From assembly GCA_028564705.1 (NCBI GenBank), contig JAPXFQ010002081.1:1054001-1118000 (forward strand): a stretch of DNA of 64,000 nucleotides. Reading direction: 5' to 3'. The DNA comes from Apricaphanius iberus. Its lineage: Eukaryota > Chordata > Actinopteri > Cyprinodontiformes > Aphaniidae. Shown piece by piece: positions 48,054 through 60,785 of the stretch (position 1 is the stretch's first letter; each line of letters begins with the position of its first letter). The notes under the pieces were generated by a model. The model saw only the letters and a program-made list of their open reading frames with translations, made no database searches and had not been told where the DNA came from. Position numbers and translations under genes: made by a program.

Positions 48054-51000
48054 TCTGTTCAATTCAATTCACTTTTATTTATATAGCACCAATTCACAAA
48101 AAATGTAATCTCAAGGCACTATACAAAAAAGTCATTTAAATACAATTATACTAACATTCTAATCAGTTAAGTTTTCTATGTAAGGAATCCCAGCAGATTG
48201 TGTTGAGTCATTGACATGAGGTTGTGCCCGGATCATGCAGACTCCAACCACAGCTATTCCTCAGCAATCCCTTATAAAGAGCAAGCATGCAGTGACGGTG
48301 GAGAGGAAAAACTCCCCTTTAACAGGAAGAAACCTCCAGCAGAACCAGAACCTGGCTCATTACAAGCGGTCATCTGCCACGACAGTCTGGGGGTCTGAGA
48401 AGACAGAGAGGAGACAGCATGGAGGATGCTCTGTGACTTTGAGCATCATCTGGACCGATGTTCCACAGGGGGCAGTATAGTTGAGCAGGGTACTAGACCG
48501 GGTGGAGCTTGCATGGGGAGAATAAACAGTGAGAGAAAGCTGGGTTAACAATCGCAATGACAGCAGAAAAAATATATCTGGAGAGTGCCGGAAGAGAAAA
48601 GCAGAAGAGTGAAGAAAAGTGGTCAGTCTGCCCTCCAACAGTCTAAGCCTATAGTAGCATAACTATAAAAATAGCTCAGGATAACCGAAGCCATTCTAAC
48701 TATTAGCTTTATCAAAAAAGGAAAGTTTTAAGCCTAGTCTTAAAAAAAGACTGTGAGCTGGTTCCACAGGAGAGGAGCCAGATAACTAAAAGATCTGCCT
48801 CCCATTCTACTTTTACAAATCCAAGGAACTACAAATAAACCTGCTGTCTGAGAACAAAGTGCTCTGTTAGGAACATATTGAAAAATCAAATCTATGGTGT
48901 ACGATGGAGCTTGATTATTAAGGGCTTTATATGTAAGGATGAGGATCTTAAACTCTATCCTGTATTTAACAGGGAGCCAATGGAGAGAAGCCAAAACAGG
49001 AGAAATGTGATCTCTCTTTTTAATATTCATCACAAGTCTTGCTGCAGCATTTTGGATCAACTGAAGACTTTTAATTGCCTTTTGTGGACTTCCTGATAAT
49101 AAGCAATTACAGTAGTCAAGCCTTGAAGTAATAAATTCATGGACTAGTTTCTCTGCATCACTCCTGGGCAGGATGTTTCTGATTTTAGCAATATTCCGGA
49201 GGTGAAAGAAAGAAATTTTAGAAACCTGTTTAATATGGGATTTAAATGCCAATTCTCTGTCAAAAATTACACCAAGGTTCTTTACATTATTACCAGAGGC
49301 CAAATTAATGCCATCCAGATGAAGTGACTGATTTAGCAGTTTCCTTTTTAAAGGTTCTGGTCCAAATACAACTTCTGTCTTGTCTGAATTTAAAAGCAGA
49401 ACATTCAGTGTCATCCAGGTTTTTATGTCTTCAAGACATGCTTGTAACCTACCTAACTGATTGGTTTCATCAGGTTTTATGGATGAATATAATTTGAAGT
49501 AAAATGAAAATGGAAATGAAGTGGAAATTCATACAATGTTTTCTAATTATTTTACCAATTGGAAGCATATTATAGTAAAGAGAATCCTTCCAAGCACAGA
49601 ACACTGTGGCACTCCACAAGTAACCCTTGAGTCTGGAGAAGATATGATTTAAACCAGCCTAGTGCTGATTCTTTCCTCCCCTACAACATGTGCAAGCCTT
49701 TCTAATAGAATATTATGATCAACTGTGTCAAAAGCAGCACTGGGATCCAACAAGATCAGAACAGTCACAAATACATTATCTGAGGCGATTAGAATATCAT
49801 TAGTAATTTTTACCAGTGCTGTTTCTGTGCTATTATGAGCTCTAAAACCTGACTACAATTCTTCCAACAGGTTCTTGCTGTTCAGATGCTCACATACTTG
49901 ATTAGTAAATATTTTCCTAAGAATTTTGGATAAGAAATGAAGGTTAGATATAGGTCTGTAGTTAGCTAAGTCATCTTAATGGAGGGAGGGTTTCTTAAGT
50001 AGAAGTTTAATAACAACAACCTTAAATTCTTGTGGCACATATCCATTTAATAAAGATATTAATCATGTCTAGAATAGGTCCAATAACAAGAGGGAACACT
50101 TCCTTAAATAATTTGGTTGGTACTGGGTCTAACATACAAGTTGAGGGCTTAGATGAAGCTAATATTTGTGATAATTCCGGAATTTCAACAGAATCAAAAT
50201 GATACAGACATAACCATGATGGTACAGTTGTCTCTGATACTGCCTCATTTACTCAACGAGAGACAATCATGTTTGGGAGAATGCCAATGATTTTATTTTT
50301 AACAGAATTGATTTTACTTATGAAGAATTCCATAAAGTCATCACTACTGAGAGAAGGGGGAATAGCTTGCTCAACAGAGCTAAGACAATGTGTAAGTTTG
50401 GCAACTGTACTAAAAAAAAACCTAGGATTATTTTTGATTTACCTCTATTATTGATGAGAAATATGCTATTCTAGCTTGTCGAAGGGTGTTTTTATAAGGT
50501 AGTAGACTATTTTTCCAGGTTAGATAGGAATCATTTAAGTGTGTAGAGCACCATTTTCTCTCCAGTTTGCAAGTATTCTAGTTTAAAGTATGCAACTCTG
50601 CACAAAACCAGGGAACCAACCTCCTATGGCTGATTACCTTCTTTTTTAAGGGGGCTACACATGCTAGCGCCAAACGCAGTGAGGAAGTAATACTTTGAAC
50701 CAGACCATCAATTTCTGATGGGGTTAGTGTTAGAATTACTACTGTCCACTGCGGTATTCTGAGACACATAGGGAAACAAGAATGGAACAGATTCTTTAAA
50801 ACTTGTTACAGCACTTTCTGATAAAGTTCTATAGGAAATAAATTTTATTTTAGATTTTGGAACGTTGAGTAAAGTAAATTCGAAGGTTATCAAAAAATGG
50901 TCAGAGAGTACTGGGTTATGTTGGAGGACTGTTACTTCATCACACTCAATGCTGTATGTCAGTACAATGTCTAAAGTGTGCCAACCAGAAAACGTGGGTC

Positions 51001-52143
51001 CCTTAACTTTCTGAGTAAAGCCAATTGAGTATAAGATAATATTAAAGGCTGCAGTTAGGCTATCACTTTCAGTGTCCACATGAATATTGAAAACCCCTAC
51101 TATGATTACCTGATCAGTGTTTAAAACTAAATCAAATAAAACATCCGAGATCTTGTCCAAGATTTGAGATTAAGTGTCAGGATCTGTGTCTATTTGCAAC
51201 AGTGACTCAAACGCAGACATTGGTGGAGTGATTGATCTTTATTGCCAGGTAGCAGGACGAAACAGGAGACATTAGGAGTAGACACACCATGGGAAGACTA
51301 ATGAACCGGCAGGGAAGGTGAGGAAGAGCGGAGTATAAGTAACACAGAGGGGAAGGAGGATTAGGTGAGACAGATAGGACACAGCTGCAGACAATGATTA
51401 GAGACACAGATGGGATGAGGAGAGTGAGTGGATTGTGCAGCATGACAGTAAGGGCCTGGTGGACGATACATATCCACCAACAAAAGTGGTTTTAATGTTT
51501 TGCAGCTTGGATGAGGGAGACCAAGGATTAGCTGTTCAAAAGAGCTGTATCTAATAATTGGTCTAGGGCGTATTTGCAAATCTGAATGAAAGATGGTTGC
51601 AACTCCTCCTCCTCGCCCAGTACTTCTAGGAATGTGAACATTTTGATAATTGGAAGAAGCTGACTCATTTATTATTACAAAATCCTACTGCTGCAACCAG
51701 GTTTCTGATAGGCAAAATAGATACAATTTATTATCACATATCAAGTCAATAAAAGTCTTTGAGGAGAGGGATCGTATGTTTAGTAAACGACATCTAATTT
51801 CCCTATTTCCTTGTTTGGTCCGAGTCATATTTATTTTGAGATTTTCTTAGTTTGGTTTTGTCAGGTTAACTTTCAGTCTATTTGATGTTGGCCGTGGGAA
51901 AGACACTGTCTCAATGGGGTATTGAGTGGGTAACAGTACAGAAGCCGCAGAGAGGTGGGTTAAACTACGACCCTGCTTCCTGGTCTGGACCCTGTTTTTT
52001 TTCAGTGTTTTGAAGGACTAGTAAATCTGTCCAGATTCCTAGAAAGAAGAGGTGCTCCATCCAAAAGTGGGATGGATGCCGTCTCTCCGGATCAGACTAG
52101 GTTTTCCCCAAAAAGCTATCCAATTATCAATGTAGCCCACGTT
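48054..52143 (-). mobile_element. L2-type LINE (inverted), with endonuclease and RT, inserted in the RTE
   Basis: Read right to left: the end of an ORF1 SGNH-esterase domain (NWIAFWGKPSLIRRDGIHPT near 52110-52050), and the endonuclease (LLNIRSLSSKT near 51790; VGVFNIHVD near 51090; LSDHFLITFEFTLL near 50910). RT follows, including FVTVL...[18 protein letters not shown] near 49770-49690 and the C-terminal block LNSDKTEVVFGPEPLKRKLL through SPVLASLHWLPVKYRIEFKI (49414-48740). The 3' UTR and GAATTGAATTGAA-type tail are at 48062-48100. It is 5'-truncated in ORF1, has several stops, and is itself interrupted at 51175-51447. Confidence 0.82.
51175..51447 (-). mobile_element. probable solo LTR inside the L2 copy
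   Basis: On the minus strand the 273-bp block starts TGTCATGC and ends CCTGACA (5'-TG...CA-3'). It carries an AATAAAGATC polyadenylation-like motif near its end and a TTATACTCC motif in the middle. The flanks are CTTAC and CTTAA, a 5-bp target duplication with one mismatch. It splits the L2 endonuclease between YRPPGPY and ILDKISDVLF. No internal retroelement genes are present. Confidence 0.65.
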
Positions 52144-52794
52144 GCTTGCTCTACCATGGGCTAGATAGAAAGAGAAATGGAGTAGGAGTTATGTTGAAGG
52201 AGGAATTTGCTAGGAATGTTCTGGAAGTGAAAAGGGTGTCAGATAGGCTGATGAATCTAAAGCTTGAAATGGAAGGCATAATTTATTATCAATATTTTTA
52301 TCCCGCACAGGTAGGATGTGAATTAGAAGAGAAGCAGAAATTCTGCAGTGAACTAGATGATTTGATGCAGGAAATCCCAAGAGTTGAGAGGGTGGTGATT
52401 GGTGCAGACTTTAACAGACATGTTGGTTAAGGGAACAGAGGGGATGAGGAAGTGATGGGCAGGTTACGTATCCAGGATAGGAACAAAGAAGGACAGATGG
52501 TGTTCCGTTGGAGACGTTGTGATCTGAAGGAGATTAGAGAATGCAAAGTAGTCGTGTGTGAGAGTGTAGCTAGACAGCACAGGATGGTGGTCAGTAGGAT
52601 AAAACTGACAGTGAGGAAGGTGAAAAGAACAAAGACACAGCAGAGGACCAAGTGGTGGAAACTGAAAAAAGAAGAGTGTTGTGAGGGTTTCAGGGAGGAG
52701 TTTACATAGGCACTTGGTGCTCAGGAAGTGCGCCCTGATGACTGGACAGTGACAGCTAATGTGATTAGAGAGACAGGTAGGATGGTACTTGTTG
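52144..52794 (+). mobile_element. RTE/BovB-like LINE, segment B
   Basis: Continues segment A after the L2: LYHGLDRKRNGVGVMLKEEF, ARNVLEVKRVSDRLMNLKLE, VGCELEEKQKFCSELDDLMQ and VVIGADFNRHVG (endonuclease core, DFN), then CDLKEIRECKVVVCESVARQ and KWWKLKKEECCEGFREEFT. It ends in the PDDWTVTANVIRETGRMVL segment at the next L2 insertion. A few frameshifts are present and part of the endonuclease is deleted. Confidence 0.85.
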
Positions 52795-55700
52795 TGCCAT
52801 CTGGAAATATTGTGAGTATTGCAACATTTGCTGTGTCACTTCCTCTTGTCACTGCTGAGCTCCTCTGAGCTGCTTAGTGCTCAGATTATCTTCGATTGAT
52901 CGATTTTTCTTTTTGTTGAGGTCTTTTTAAGTTATTTTAACACACAAGCACACAACTACACTTATTTCCAGTTGGTGTACTTTACGTTTTGGGGCCCCTT
53001 TGTGCTTCACACAGTTGTTCTTGGTGTGCTAAGATCTTGCTAGCTCGTTAGCTTATTTTCGCAGCAGCTATGGCTACATTCATTGCGTCTCTTTCTCCCT
53101 CTGTGGCTTCTCTCTCCTGTTCTCTGTGTCAGATATTTTACTGACAATGGTAAGTGTAATACATTTAGCATTTTCGTAGCTTTGGAGGCGAGGGTTTCAG
53201 AGTTAGAGGCTTCGTGCTGTTGAGAATTCAGTAAATAGTCGAGGCCCATTAGCCAGCGCGGAGCCAACAAGGATAAAATCACCTAGCGGTCCTCCAACAG
53301 AACCCATGCAGCTGGGATCTCAGGCCGACTGGGTGACGGTACTTAGAAAGCATAGTTCCCAGCCCAAAGGGCACCACCAACCTGTCCGCGTTTCTAACAG
53401 ATTTTCCCCACTCAGTGACGCACCCAGTGAGAAACAGACTCTGGTAATTGGCAGCTCCATAGTCCGAAACGTGGCTTTAGAGACACCATCGACCATAGTG
53501 AAATGTTTTCCAGGGGCCAGAATAGAAATAAAATAGAAGGTAGAGGTAATAGAGGTAAATAAAAAGAATCCTAGGTTTCTTTCTAGAACAGTTGCCAAAC
53601 ACACAGATTCATAGCTCTGTTGAGCCAACTATTCCCCCTTCTCTCAGTAGTGATGACTTTATGGGATTCTTCATAAATAAAAGAAATTCTATTAAAAATA
53701 AAATCATTGGCATTCTCCCGAACACGATTAAGTCTCGTTCAGTAAATGAGGCAGTATCAGAGAGAACTGTACAACCATGTCTATGTCTATACCGTTTTGA
53801 TTCTGTTGAACTTTCTGAATTATCACAAATATTAGCTTCATCTAAACCCTCAACTTGGATGTTAGACCCAAAACCAACCAAATTATTTAAGGAAGTGTTC
53901 CCTCTGGTTACTGGCCCTATTCTAGACATGATGAATGTATCTTTAATAAATGGATATGTGCCTCAGGAATTTAAGGTTGTTGTAATTAAACCTCTACTTA
54001 AGAAACCCTCCTTGGATCAAGATGACTTAGCCAACTACAGACCTATATATGATCTTCCTTTCTTATCCAAAATTCTTGAGTAAATAGTTGCTAATCAAGT
54101 ATGTGAGCATCTAAACAGCAACAACCTGTTTGAAGAATTTCAGTGAGGTTTTAGAGCTCATCATAGCACTGAAACAGCACTGGTAAAAGTTACTAATGAT
54201 ATTCTAATGGCCTCAGATAATGGGTTTGTGACTGTTCTGGTTTTCTCGGATCTCAGTGCTGCTTTTGACACTGCCGATCATAATATTCTCTTAGAAAGGC
54301 TTGAACATGTAGGAATCAAGGGAACAGCACTATGCTGGCTTAAATCATATCTGTCCAACAGATTCCAGTTTGTTCATGTCAATGATACATCTTCTTCACA
54401 CTCGAGGGTTACTTGTGGAGTACCACAGGGTTCTGTACTTGGACCAATTCTCTTTACTATATATATGCTTCCATTTGGTAAAATAATTTGACAACATGGA
54501 ATTAATGTGCACAGTTTTGCTGATGATACACAATTATGCTTATCCTTAAAACCTGATGAAACCAATCAGTTAGGTAGATTACAAGCATGACTGGAAGATA
54601 TAAAAACATTGATGACTGAATTTTCTACTTTTAAATTCAGACAAGACAGAAGCTGTTGTCTTTGGACCAGAACCTTTAAAAAGGAAACTGCTAAATCAAT
54701 CACTTCATCTAGATGGCATTAATTTGGCTTCTGATAATAATGTAAAGAACATCGGAGTAATTTCTGACCAAGACATGACATTTAAATCCCATATCAAACA
54801 CGTTTCTAAGATTTCTTTCTTTCACCTCCGGAACTGCTTAAATCAGAAACATCCTGTCCAGGAGTGATGGAGAGAAATTAGTCCATGCATTTGTTACTTC
54901 AAGGCTTGACTATTGTAATTCCTTATTATCAGGAAGCCCACAAAATGCAATTAAAAGCCTTCAGTTGATCCAAAATGCTACAGCAAGAGTTTTGATGAAT
55001 ATTAAAAAAAGAGATCACATTTCTCCTGTTTTGGCTTCTCTCCATTGGCTCCCTGTTAAATCCGGAATAGAGTTTAAGATCCTAATCCTTACTTATAAAG
55101 CCCATAATAATCAACCTCCATCGTACATCAGAGATCTGTTTGTTCCATATGTTCCTAACAGAGTACTTGGTTTTCAGAGTACATGTCTACTGGTAGTTCC
55201 CAGGATTTCTTAAAGTAGAATGGGAGGCAGATCTTTTAGTCATCAGGCTCGTCTCCTGTGGGACCAGCTCCCTGTTTTAGTCCATAAGGCAGATACTCTG
55301 TCTTTTTTTAAGGCTAGGTTTAAAACCTTCCTTTTAGATGAAGCTTATAGTTAGCGGCTTAGGTTATCCTGGGCTATTTTTTTAGTTATGCTGCAATAGG
55401 CTTAGACTATTGGAGGACAGACTGACCACTTTTCTTCCCTCTTCTACTTTTTTCTTCTATCACACTCCAGATATATTTTTTCTGCTGTTATTGTGATTGT
55501 CAACCCAGTTTTCTCTCAGTATTTTTCTCCCCATGCAAGCGCCACATGGTCGTGTACCCTGCTCAGCTATAATGCCCCCTGCTGGATGGGGAGCGTTGGT
55601 CCAGATGATGCTCAAAGTGACCGAGCATCCTCCATGCTGTCTCTTCTCTGTCTTCTCAGACCCCCAGCCAGTCGTGGCAGATGACTGCTTGTACTGAGCC

Positions 55701-55865
55701 AGGTTCTGCCGGAGGTTTCTTCCTGTTAAAGGGGAGTTTTTCCTCTCCATTGTCACTGCATGCTAGCTCAGTATGAGGGATTGCTGAGGAATAGCAGTGG
55801 TTGGAGTCCGCATGATTCGGGCACAACCTCACGCTGATGACTCATCGCAATCTACTGGGTCAGAA
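52795..55865 (+). mobile_element. L2-type LINE (plus strand), internally deleted, inserted in the RTE
   Basis: The 5' leader and ORF1 start (53306-53536) include LVIGSSIVRNVALETPSTIV, the catalytic Ser block of an SGNH esterase. The rest of ORF1 and the endonuclease are missing; the text jumps near 53530-53590 to the RT leader (SSDDFMGFFINKRNSIKNKI). RT follows: [57 protein letters not shown], and a FADDTQLCLSL box at about 54519-54550. The C-terminal SPVLASLHWLPVKSGIEFKI is near 55020-55080. The L2 3' UTR (GAGCCAGGTTCTGCCGGAGG) reaches about 55860. Several stops; inactive. Confidence 0.85.
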
Positions 55866-56228
55866 GTGAGAATTTGTGAGCAGCAGTACGGTTTTATGTC
55901 AAGAAAGAGTACTACGGATGTAATTTTTACGTAAAGGATGCTGATGGAAAAGTACAGAGAGGGTCAGGGGGAGCTGCATTGTGTCTTTGTAGATTTAGAG
56001 AAAGCATATGTTAGGGTGCCAAGAGAAGAACTGTGGTTTTGCATGAGGCAGTCTGGAGTGACAGAAGTAGGTTAGAGTGGTGGAGGACATGTATGAGAGC
56101 TGTGAGACAGCAGTGAGGTGTGCTCTAGGAGTGACAGAGGAGTTCAAGGTGGAGGTTGGACTACATCTCAGCCCCTTCTTGTTTGCTTTGGTGATGGATA
56201 GCTGGCAGATGATGTTAGACAGGAGCCC
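55866..56228 (+). mobile_element. RTE/BovB-like LINE, segment C (RT part)
   Basis: Resumes with CEQQYGFMSRKSTTDVIFT, LMEKYREGQGELHCVFVDLE with KAYVRVPREELWFCMRQSGV and the LHLSPFLFAL-type RT segments. The region between the end of segment B and this point (linker and RT motifs 0-3) is missing. The 3' part after about 56228 is lost. Confidence 0.8.
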
Positions 56229-56259
56229 TTAAAGGGCCAATTTGATGTCAGTAAATACA

Positions 56260-57480
56260 TTTCATTTGTTTCACAGAACACAGGAACTGAGGTTGAAAGC
56301 TATTTTGGGGCTTTTGAACGAATGGCAACTAGTGCATATTAAACTGGCCCCAGGATGCCTGGCCTCTTCTACTGCATTGTAAACTGGTCAGAAAGGCTCA
56401 GGAAGCTTGTGCCTCCCAATCTGTTGCGGACAGTATGTGTTATGATAAGTTAAAAACTGCTCTTTTGAGGGCTTATGAGGTAGTTCCTGAGGATAATAGA
56501 CAGTGTTTTCGCCGCCGTAGAAAAGCCCAACAACAAACACATGTTGAATTCGCTAGAGAAAAGTATTTGCTTTTTGAACGCTGGCTATCATCCTGTAAAG
56601 TGAAGGATATTGACTCTCTTCAGGATTTGATGTTACTGGAAGACTTTAAGAATTGCCTAGCTGATAAAACTGTAATTTATCTAAATGAATAAAAGGTAAC
56701 TACCTTAAAACAAGCTGCAATTCTTGCTGATGAGTTTGCCCTGACACACAAGACCAGCCTGAATAAGTGTGACTTCCTCTCTCGTACAGACCAGGGTAAC
56801 CGGGAGAAAGCTCTAACATCTTGGCTTTTTCTTCCACTTCAACAAAGTATGGAAAGAAGTGCTTCCTCTGTTTAAGCCCAGATCACCTTATTGTAGATGT
56901 CAACAGAGAAACCACCCAAGGGAGAAGGGTTGGTTAAATCTGTGTCCAGTACTTTCAGTAGGACTGGAGAATTGAGTAAGCTGGATGATTGCTTCAAGCC
57001 ATTTGTTTTTAAGGGTCTTATTTCTCTTACAGGGAAGGTGGAAGACCAGCATCGGGTTCAGGTGTTGCAGGACACTGGGGGTTCCCAGTCCTTCATTTTG
57101 TCCACTGTGTTGCCCTTCAGAAGCACATCAGCATGTGAAACACAAGCCATTGTAAGAGGAGTTGGGATGGGTTGCATTGCTACTCCACTTCATTGTGTTC
57201 TTGTGGAGACACAGGAGTGTTCCCTGTAGCAGTGTGACCATGTTTGCCTATTGACAGTGTTGAGCTCATCAGAGGAAATGATATAGCGGAAGGTAAGGTC
57301 TTTCCAGTACCCAAGACAGCGATCTGTCCCATGGTTGAGACAGAGATGGGCAAGTTGAAACCTATTTTTCCTGTCTATGTTAAGACCTCTGATCTGTCTA
57401 ATTCTCTGATTGCTCCTATTCAGGCTGAAGACATATAACATCAGTAAGCTCTGAAATGGAGAACCCTGAGGAGGATAGAA
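56260..57480 (+). mobile_element. Gypsy-type LTR retrotransposon remnant: SCAN-like gag and protease
   Basis: The 56435-56692 frame carries a SCAN-like gag capsid segment (DKLKTALLRAYEVVPEDNRQ, then FAREKYLLFERWLSSCKVKD). An ILADEFALTHK segment follows after one stop. The 56897-57229 frame holds an aspartic protease-like core, VQVLQDTGGSQSFIL, with the D-T-G triad, followed by a VRGVGMGCIATPLH flap-like strand. Stops and frame changes break it, and RT and integrase are absent. It is a degraded host-genome retrotransposon without envelope-like sequence. Confidence 0.72.
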
Positions 57481-57890
57481 TGACACCTCCTGTTGTGCTA
57501 CTGTCGACTGTGGAAACTTTTATGGATGTTCAGAAAGCTGCTCAAACCTTGGGGAAATTTTGCTGTAGCTCTGAAACGTCAAGGTATCATTAACTTGTTT
57601 GGTGTGTTTTGCTGTGTGCTCATGTGCTGGGCGCTTAACTGTGTGCTCCTCTCACTTGAAGGAATGTTCTTTCTTCTTTTATCTTGCAATGCCACTTGGA
57701 ATAATGTTGTGAAGTGCTCCAGTGGTGCTGCTATTGCTACCACCTCTCAGCACTCTTCCACCCAACCCGACTTAGGTTTTTAGGTAAGCCCATTGTATTT
57801 GACACTGGTGGCCTACAGGTGGTAGAAATTAGTTGTTTATTAATCCCTTTGATTTATGTAATTATGATCTGCACGTTTGTATATGGTTTC

Positions 57891-58080
57891 TCTCAACTAT
57901 GATTTGGAGCTTATGGGAGGGGGTGTTGCTTGCAGCTCTGTGGATTTGCTGTTTGTTTCACTCCCTCACTCTGCCGAGCAGTGCAGGGAGGTGCAGCTGT
58001 GCCCAATTCAGCCAATCAGCCTGAGGGAGGGTATATAAGGTGTGGCAAACCTACCCAGTTTTTCAAACCTTGCTGACACT
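57891..58080 (+). promoter_or_regulatory. possible LTR promoter fragment with TATA box
   Basis: A GC-richer block with TCAGCCAATCAGCCTGAGGG (CCAAT-type box) followed by GTATATAAGGTG (TATA box) about 18 bases on. It sits just after the Gypsy remnant, where a 3' LTR would be expected. A matching 5' LTR was not found, so LTR identity is inferred. Confidence 0.45.
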
Positions 58081-58097
58081 GTGGTGCTTTTGTGCAG

Positions 58098-58101
<4 letters not shown>

Positions 58102-58168
<67 letters not shown>
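58102..58168. repeat. (TA)n microsatellite
   Basis: About 33 uninterrupted TA units. Chance open frames cross it. Confidence 0.97.
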
Positions 58169-58171
<3 letters not shown>

Positions 58172-59699
58172 ATGTCATAGGTGGTTTTGCTTTCATCAAT
58201 GAAAACTATGACAAAAAATTGTTGTCAACGAACCTTTATGACATGACTAAAACGAGACGTAACGTAAATGCTGGTCATGCGACAATGACTGTAATTAAAT
58301 GTATACTGCAATATTGTTGAAGACTAAAAAAAAGAGACTAAATGTGGTTTACAAAATAAAAACTCTGCTAAAATGTCTCTCCATCTTCATATACCAAAAC
58401 GAGAAGAGAGACTAAGTGTTACAACATTATTTTGTCTTGTCTAGTCACGTTTTTATTATTTTGAAGTTTTTCTGTTTCCTGTGTCCAGAGCCCGTTTCTC
58501 TCGCAGGTGTTGTCACTTCCTCAAGCTCCACTCATGCCATTATTTAGAAGATGCAGCTGTACCGGGAGTCTGCGACTCTGAGTGAGTACTGAGTAGTGTG
58601 ACAGAGAAAGGGAATGATAACAGGTGTTATGCCGAGGACGGCATGCCCGACAAAAATTGTATCCCCTGTCGCGGGAACGCGTATCATTATAAACTCACTG
58701 ATAATATGAAAATGGATTAAAATACCAGCAACGCGACAGCTTTCAAATGTACTTGTAATATTACCATGTTTCTAATGCATGTGCACCCTGAAAACGTAAC
58801 ATGTTATCACAGATGATTGTATAAAAATAGAAAACAATCCCGGCTTTTATTTAACACTAAAAAAAGATGGCACATTTTTTAAAGAGAATGATAAAGTTAT
58901 GAATGATACATTATTTTGAACATAATTCCATATGTCCTGTGAGGTACTGGTGTGAATCCCAGCTCTGCAGGTACATTTTTGGCTTTAAAACAGGGGATGC
59001 ATATTTCGGCAACTTTAAACCAAACTGCTCCAGTGGGTTTCCAGACAGGGGGGCAGGATTTGTAATCACAGAAAACACTAATATACTTCCACTTCCTTAT
59101 AATACCATTACCAGCTCAATGAGAAATACTGAGTCGTAAGGAATTTTCTTAAACGGAGTAGTAGCATCCTATGACGGTACCATGCTGGTAGAAACAAATG
59201 TTTGTAGAAGCAGTCTGCATGTCTAACTGGTGGATTTTATACATCTGTGCCCACAGAAGTTAGTGAGGCATCTGAATTCAATGATACCTGTTTCACAGTG
59301 TATCTGTACTGATAGATTACGTAGTGGTATTTGCCTACCTGATCTAGACCCTTTTGTTTGAATCAAATGCACTGGAATATGTCAAATAAACAAAACGAGA
59401 GTAACTAAAATATATAACAGCGTCTTGTTGAAGATTAAGTTTATTTGACTATCATTGAGAAAGATAATTAATATTTAGATCATATATTACATTTTAAATA
59501 AAGACAGTGTTTTGTGCTCACAGTGTCATTCATGGGTTTGTTCTTATTTCAAAGATATGGTCTTTAGACAGACCATAGTGTTTTTCTGTCTCATCAAGCC
59601 TTTTTAATGATTTGCAATGAAAATATAAAAATATCTTTATTTTCGATGTGAATGACCAAAATCAAAATGTATTCAGGCTTTTGAGATCATATTTAATCT
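58169..59699. other. xrcc4 intron, nothing recognised
   Basis: No named repeat or supported exon. A 78-codon plus-strand frame at 58903-59139 is unassigned and lacks splice context. Confidence 0.5.
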
Positions 59700-60785
59700 C
59701 TTAATAAATGGAAATTAATTCAATCAATTAGATAGATTACGGGCATGTATTGAAGACCTAAAACAGACTCTAAACCTTTGGCTTTTAAATTCAGACCAGA
59801 CAGAAGTGGTCGTCTTTTGACCAAAAGCTATAAAAAAGAAAATGTTAAGTCACACTTCTTGATGGCAGTGAATAGGTAATAATGTAAAGAACCTCAGCGT
59901 TATTTTTGACCAAGACATGACATTCAAATCCCATAATAAACAGGTTTCTAGGATAGCTTTACCTATGGAATATTGCGAAAAAAACAAACAAAAAAATCCT
60001 GTCCAGGAGTGATGCTGAGAAACTCCATCACATATCGGAAATCTGATTGTTCCATATGTTCGTAATGGAGCATTTTGCTGTCAGACTGCAGGTTTATACT
60101 GGGGGTTCGTTGTAATTCTAAAAGCAGAAAAGGAAGCAGATATTTTAGTTATGAGGCTCCCCTCCTGTGGGACCAGCTCCCAGTTTTAGTCTGTGAGGCA
60201 GACACCGTGTATTTTTAAGACCCGGCTTAAAACATTCCTTTTTGCTAAATATTATAGTTAAAATGGCTTAGGTCATCCTCAGCCATCTTTATAGTTGTGC
60301 TACTATAGACTTAGACTCTTGAAGGACAGACTTACAACTTTTCTTTACTCTACAACTTCTACTACCTCTACTACTCCTCTACTACTTTTCAGTTGTATTT
60401 TTGCTGTAATTTCGACAGTTAACCTTGTTTTTTCTCTGTTTTTTCTTTCCATAGAAGTTACGCCTGGTCTGGTATCCTCCTCAGCTACAATGCCCTGTTG
60501 GATGGGGGGCATCAACATCTTGCATGTCCTGTTATCAACCTTTTACTTTATTTAATAAAGAAAGTACTCGTACATCCTTTTCTTTTGTGTCTCTCTGGTC
60601 ATGGGAAATAGCTACTTGTACTGAGCCAGGTTCTGCTTGAGGTTTCTTCCTGTAAAAAGGATAGTCGAGAGGATTGCTAATGTTGGAGTCTGTTTGTATG
60701 ATTGTTTGGCAATTCCTTTTCTAGTAAAGTGCCTTAAGATGACATCTGTTGTGAATCGGCGCTATATAAATAAACTGAACTGAAA
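59700..60785 (+). repeat. L2-type LINE 3' fragment
   Basis: A degraded relative of the 52.8-55.9 kb copy: a QTLNLWLLNSDQTEVVVF-like block (59765-59820), a KNLSVIFDQDMTFKSH block (59890-59940), a SYEAPLLWDQLPVL block (60150-60190), then 3' UTR (TGAGCCAGGTTCTGCTTGAG) and the terminus AAGTGCCTTAAGATGACATC...CTATATAAATAAACTGAACT. Confidence 0.78.

Noticed and set aside
58042..58320. Plus-strand frame with a long Tyr-Ile repeat, looking like a membrane segment
   Set aside because: It is the (TA)n microsatellite translated.
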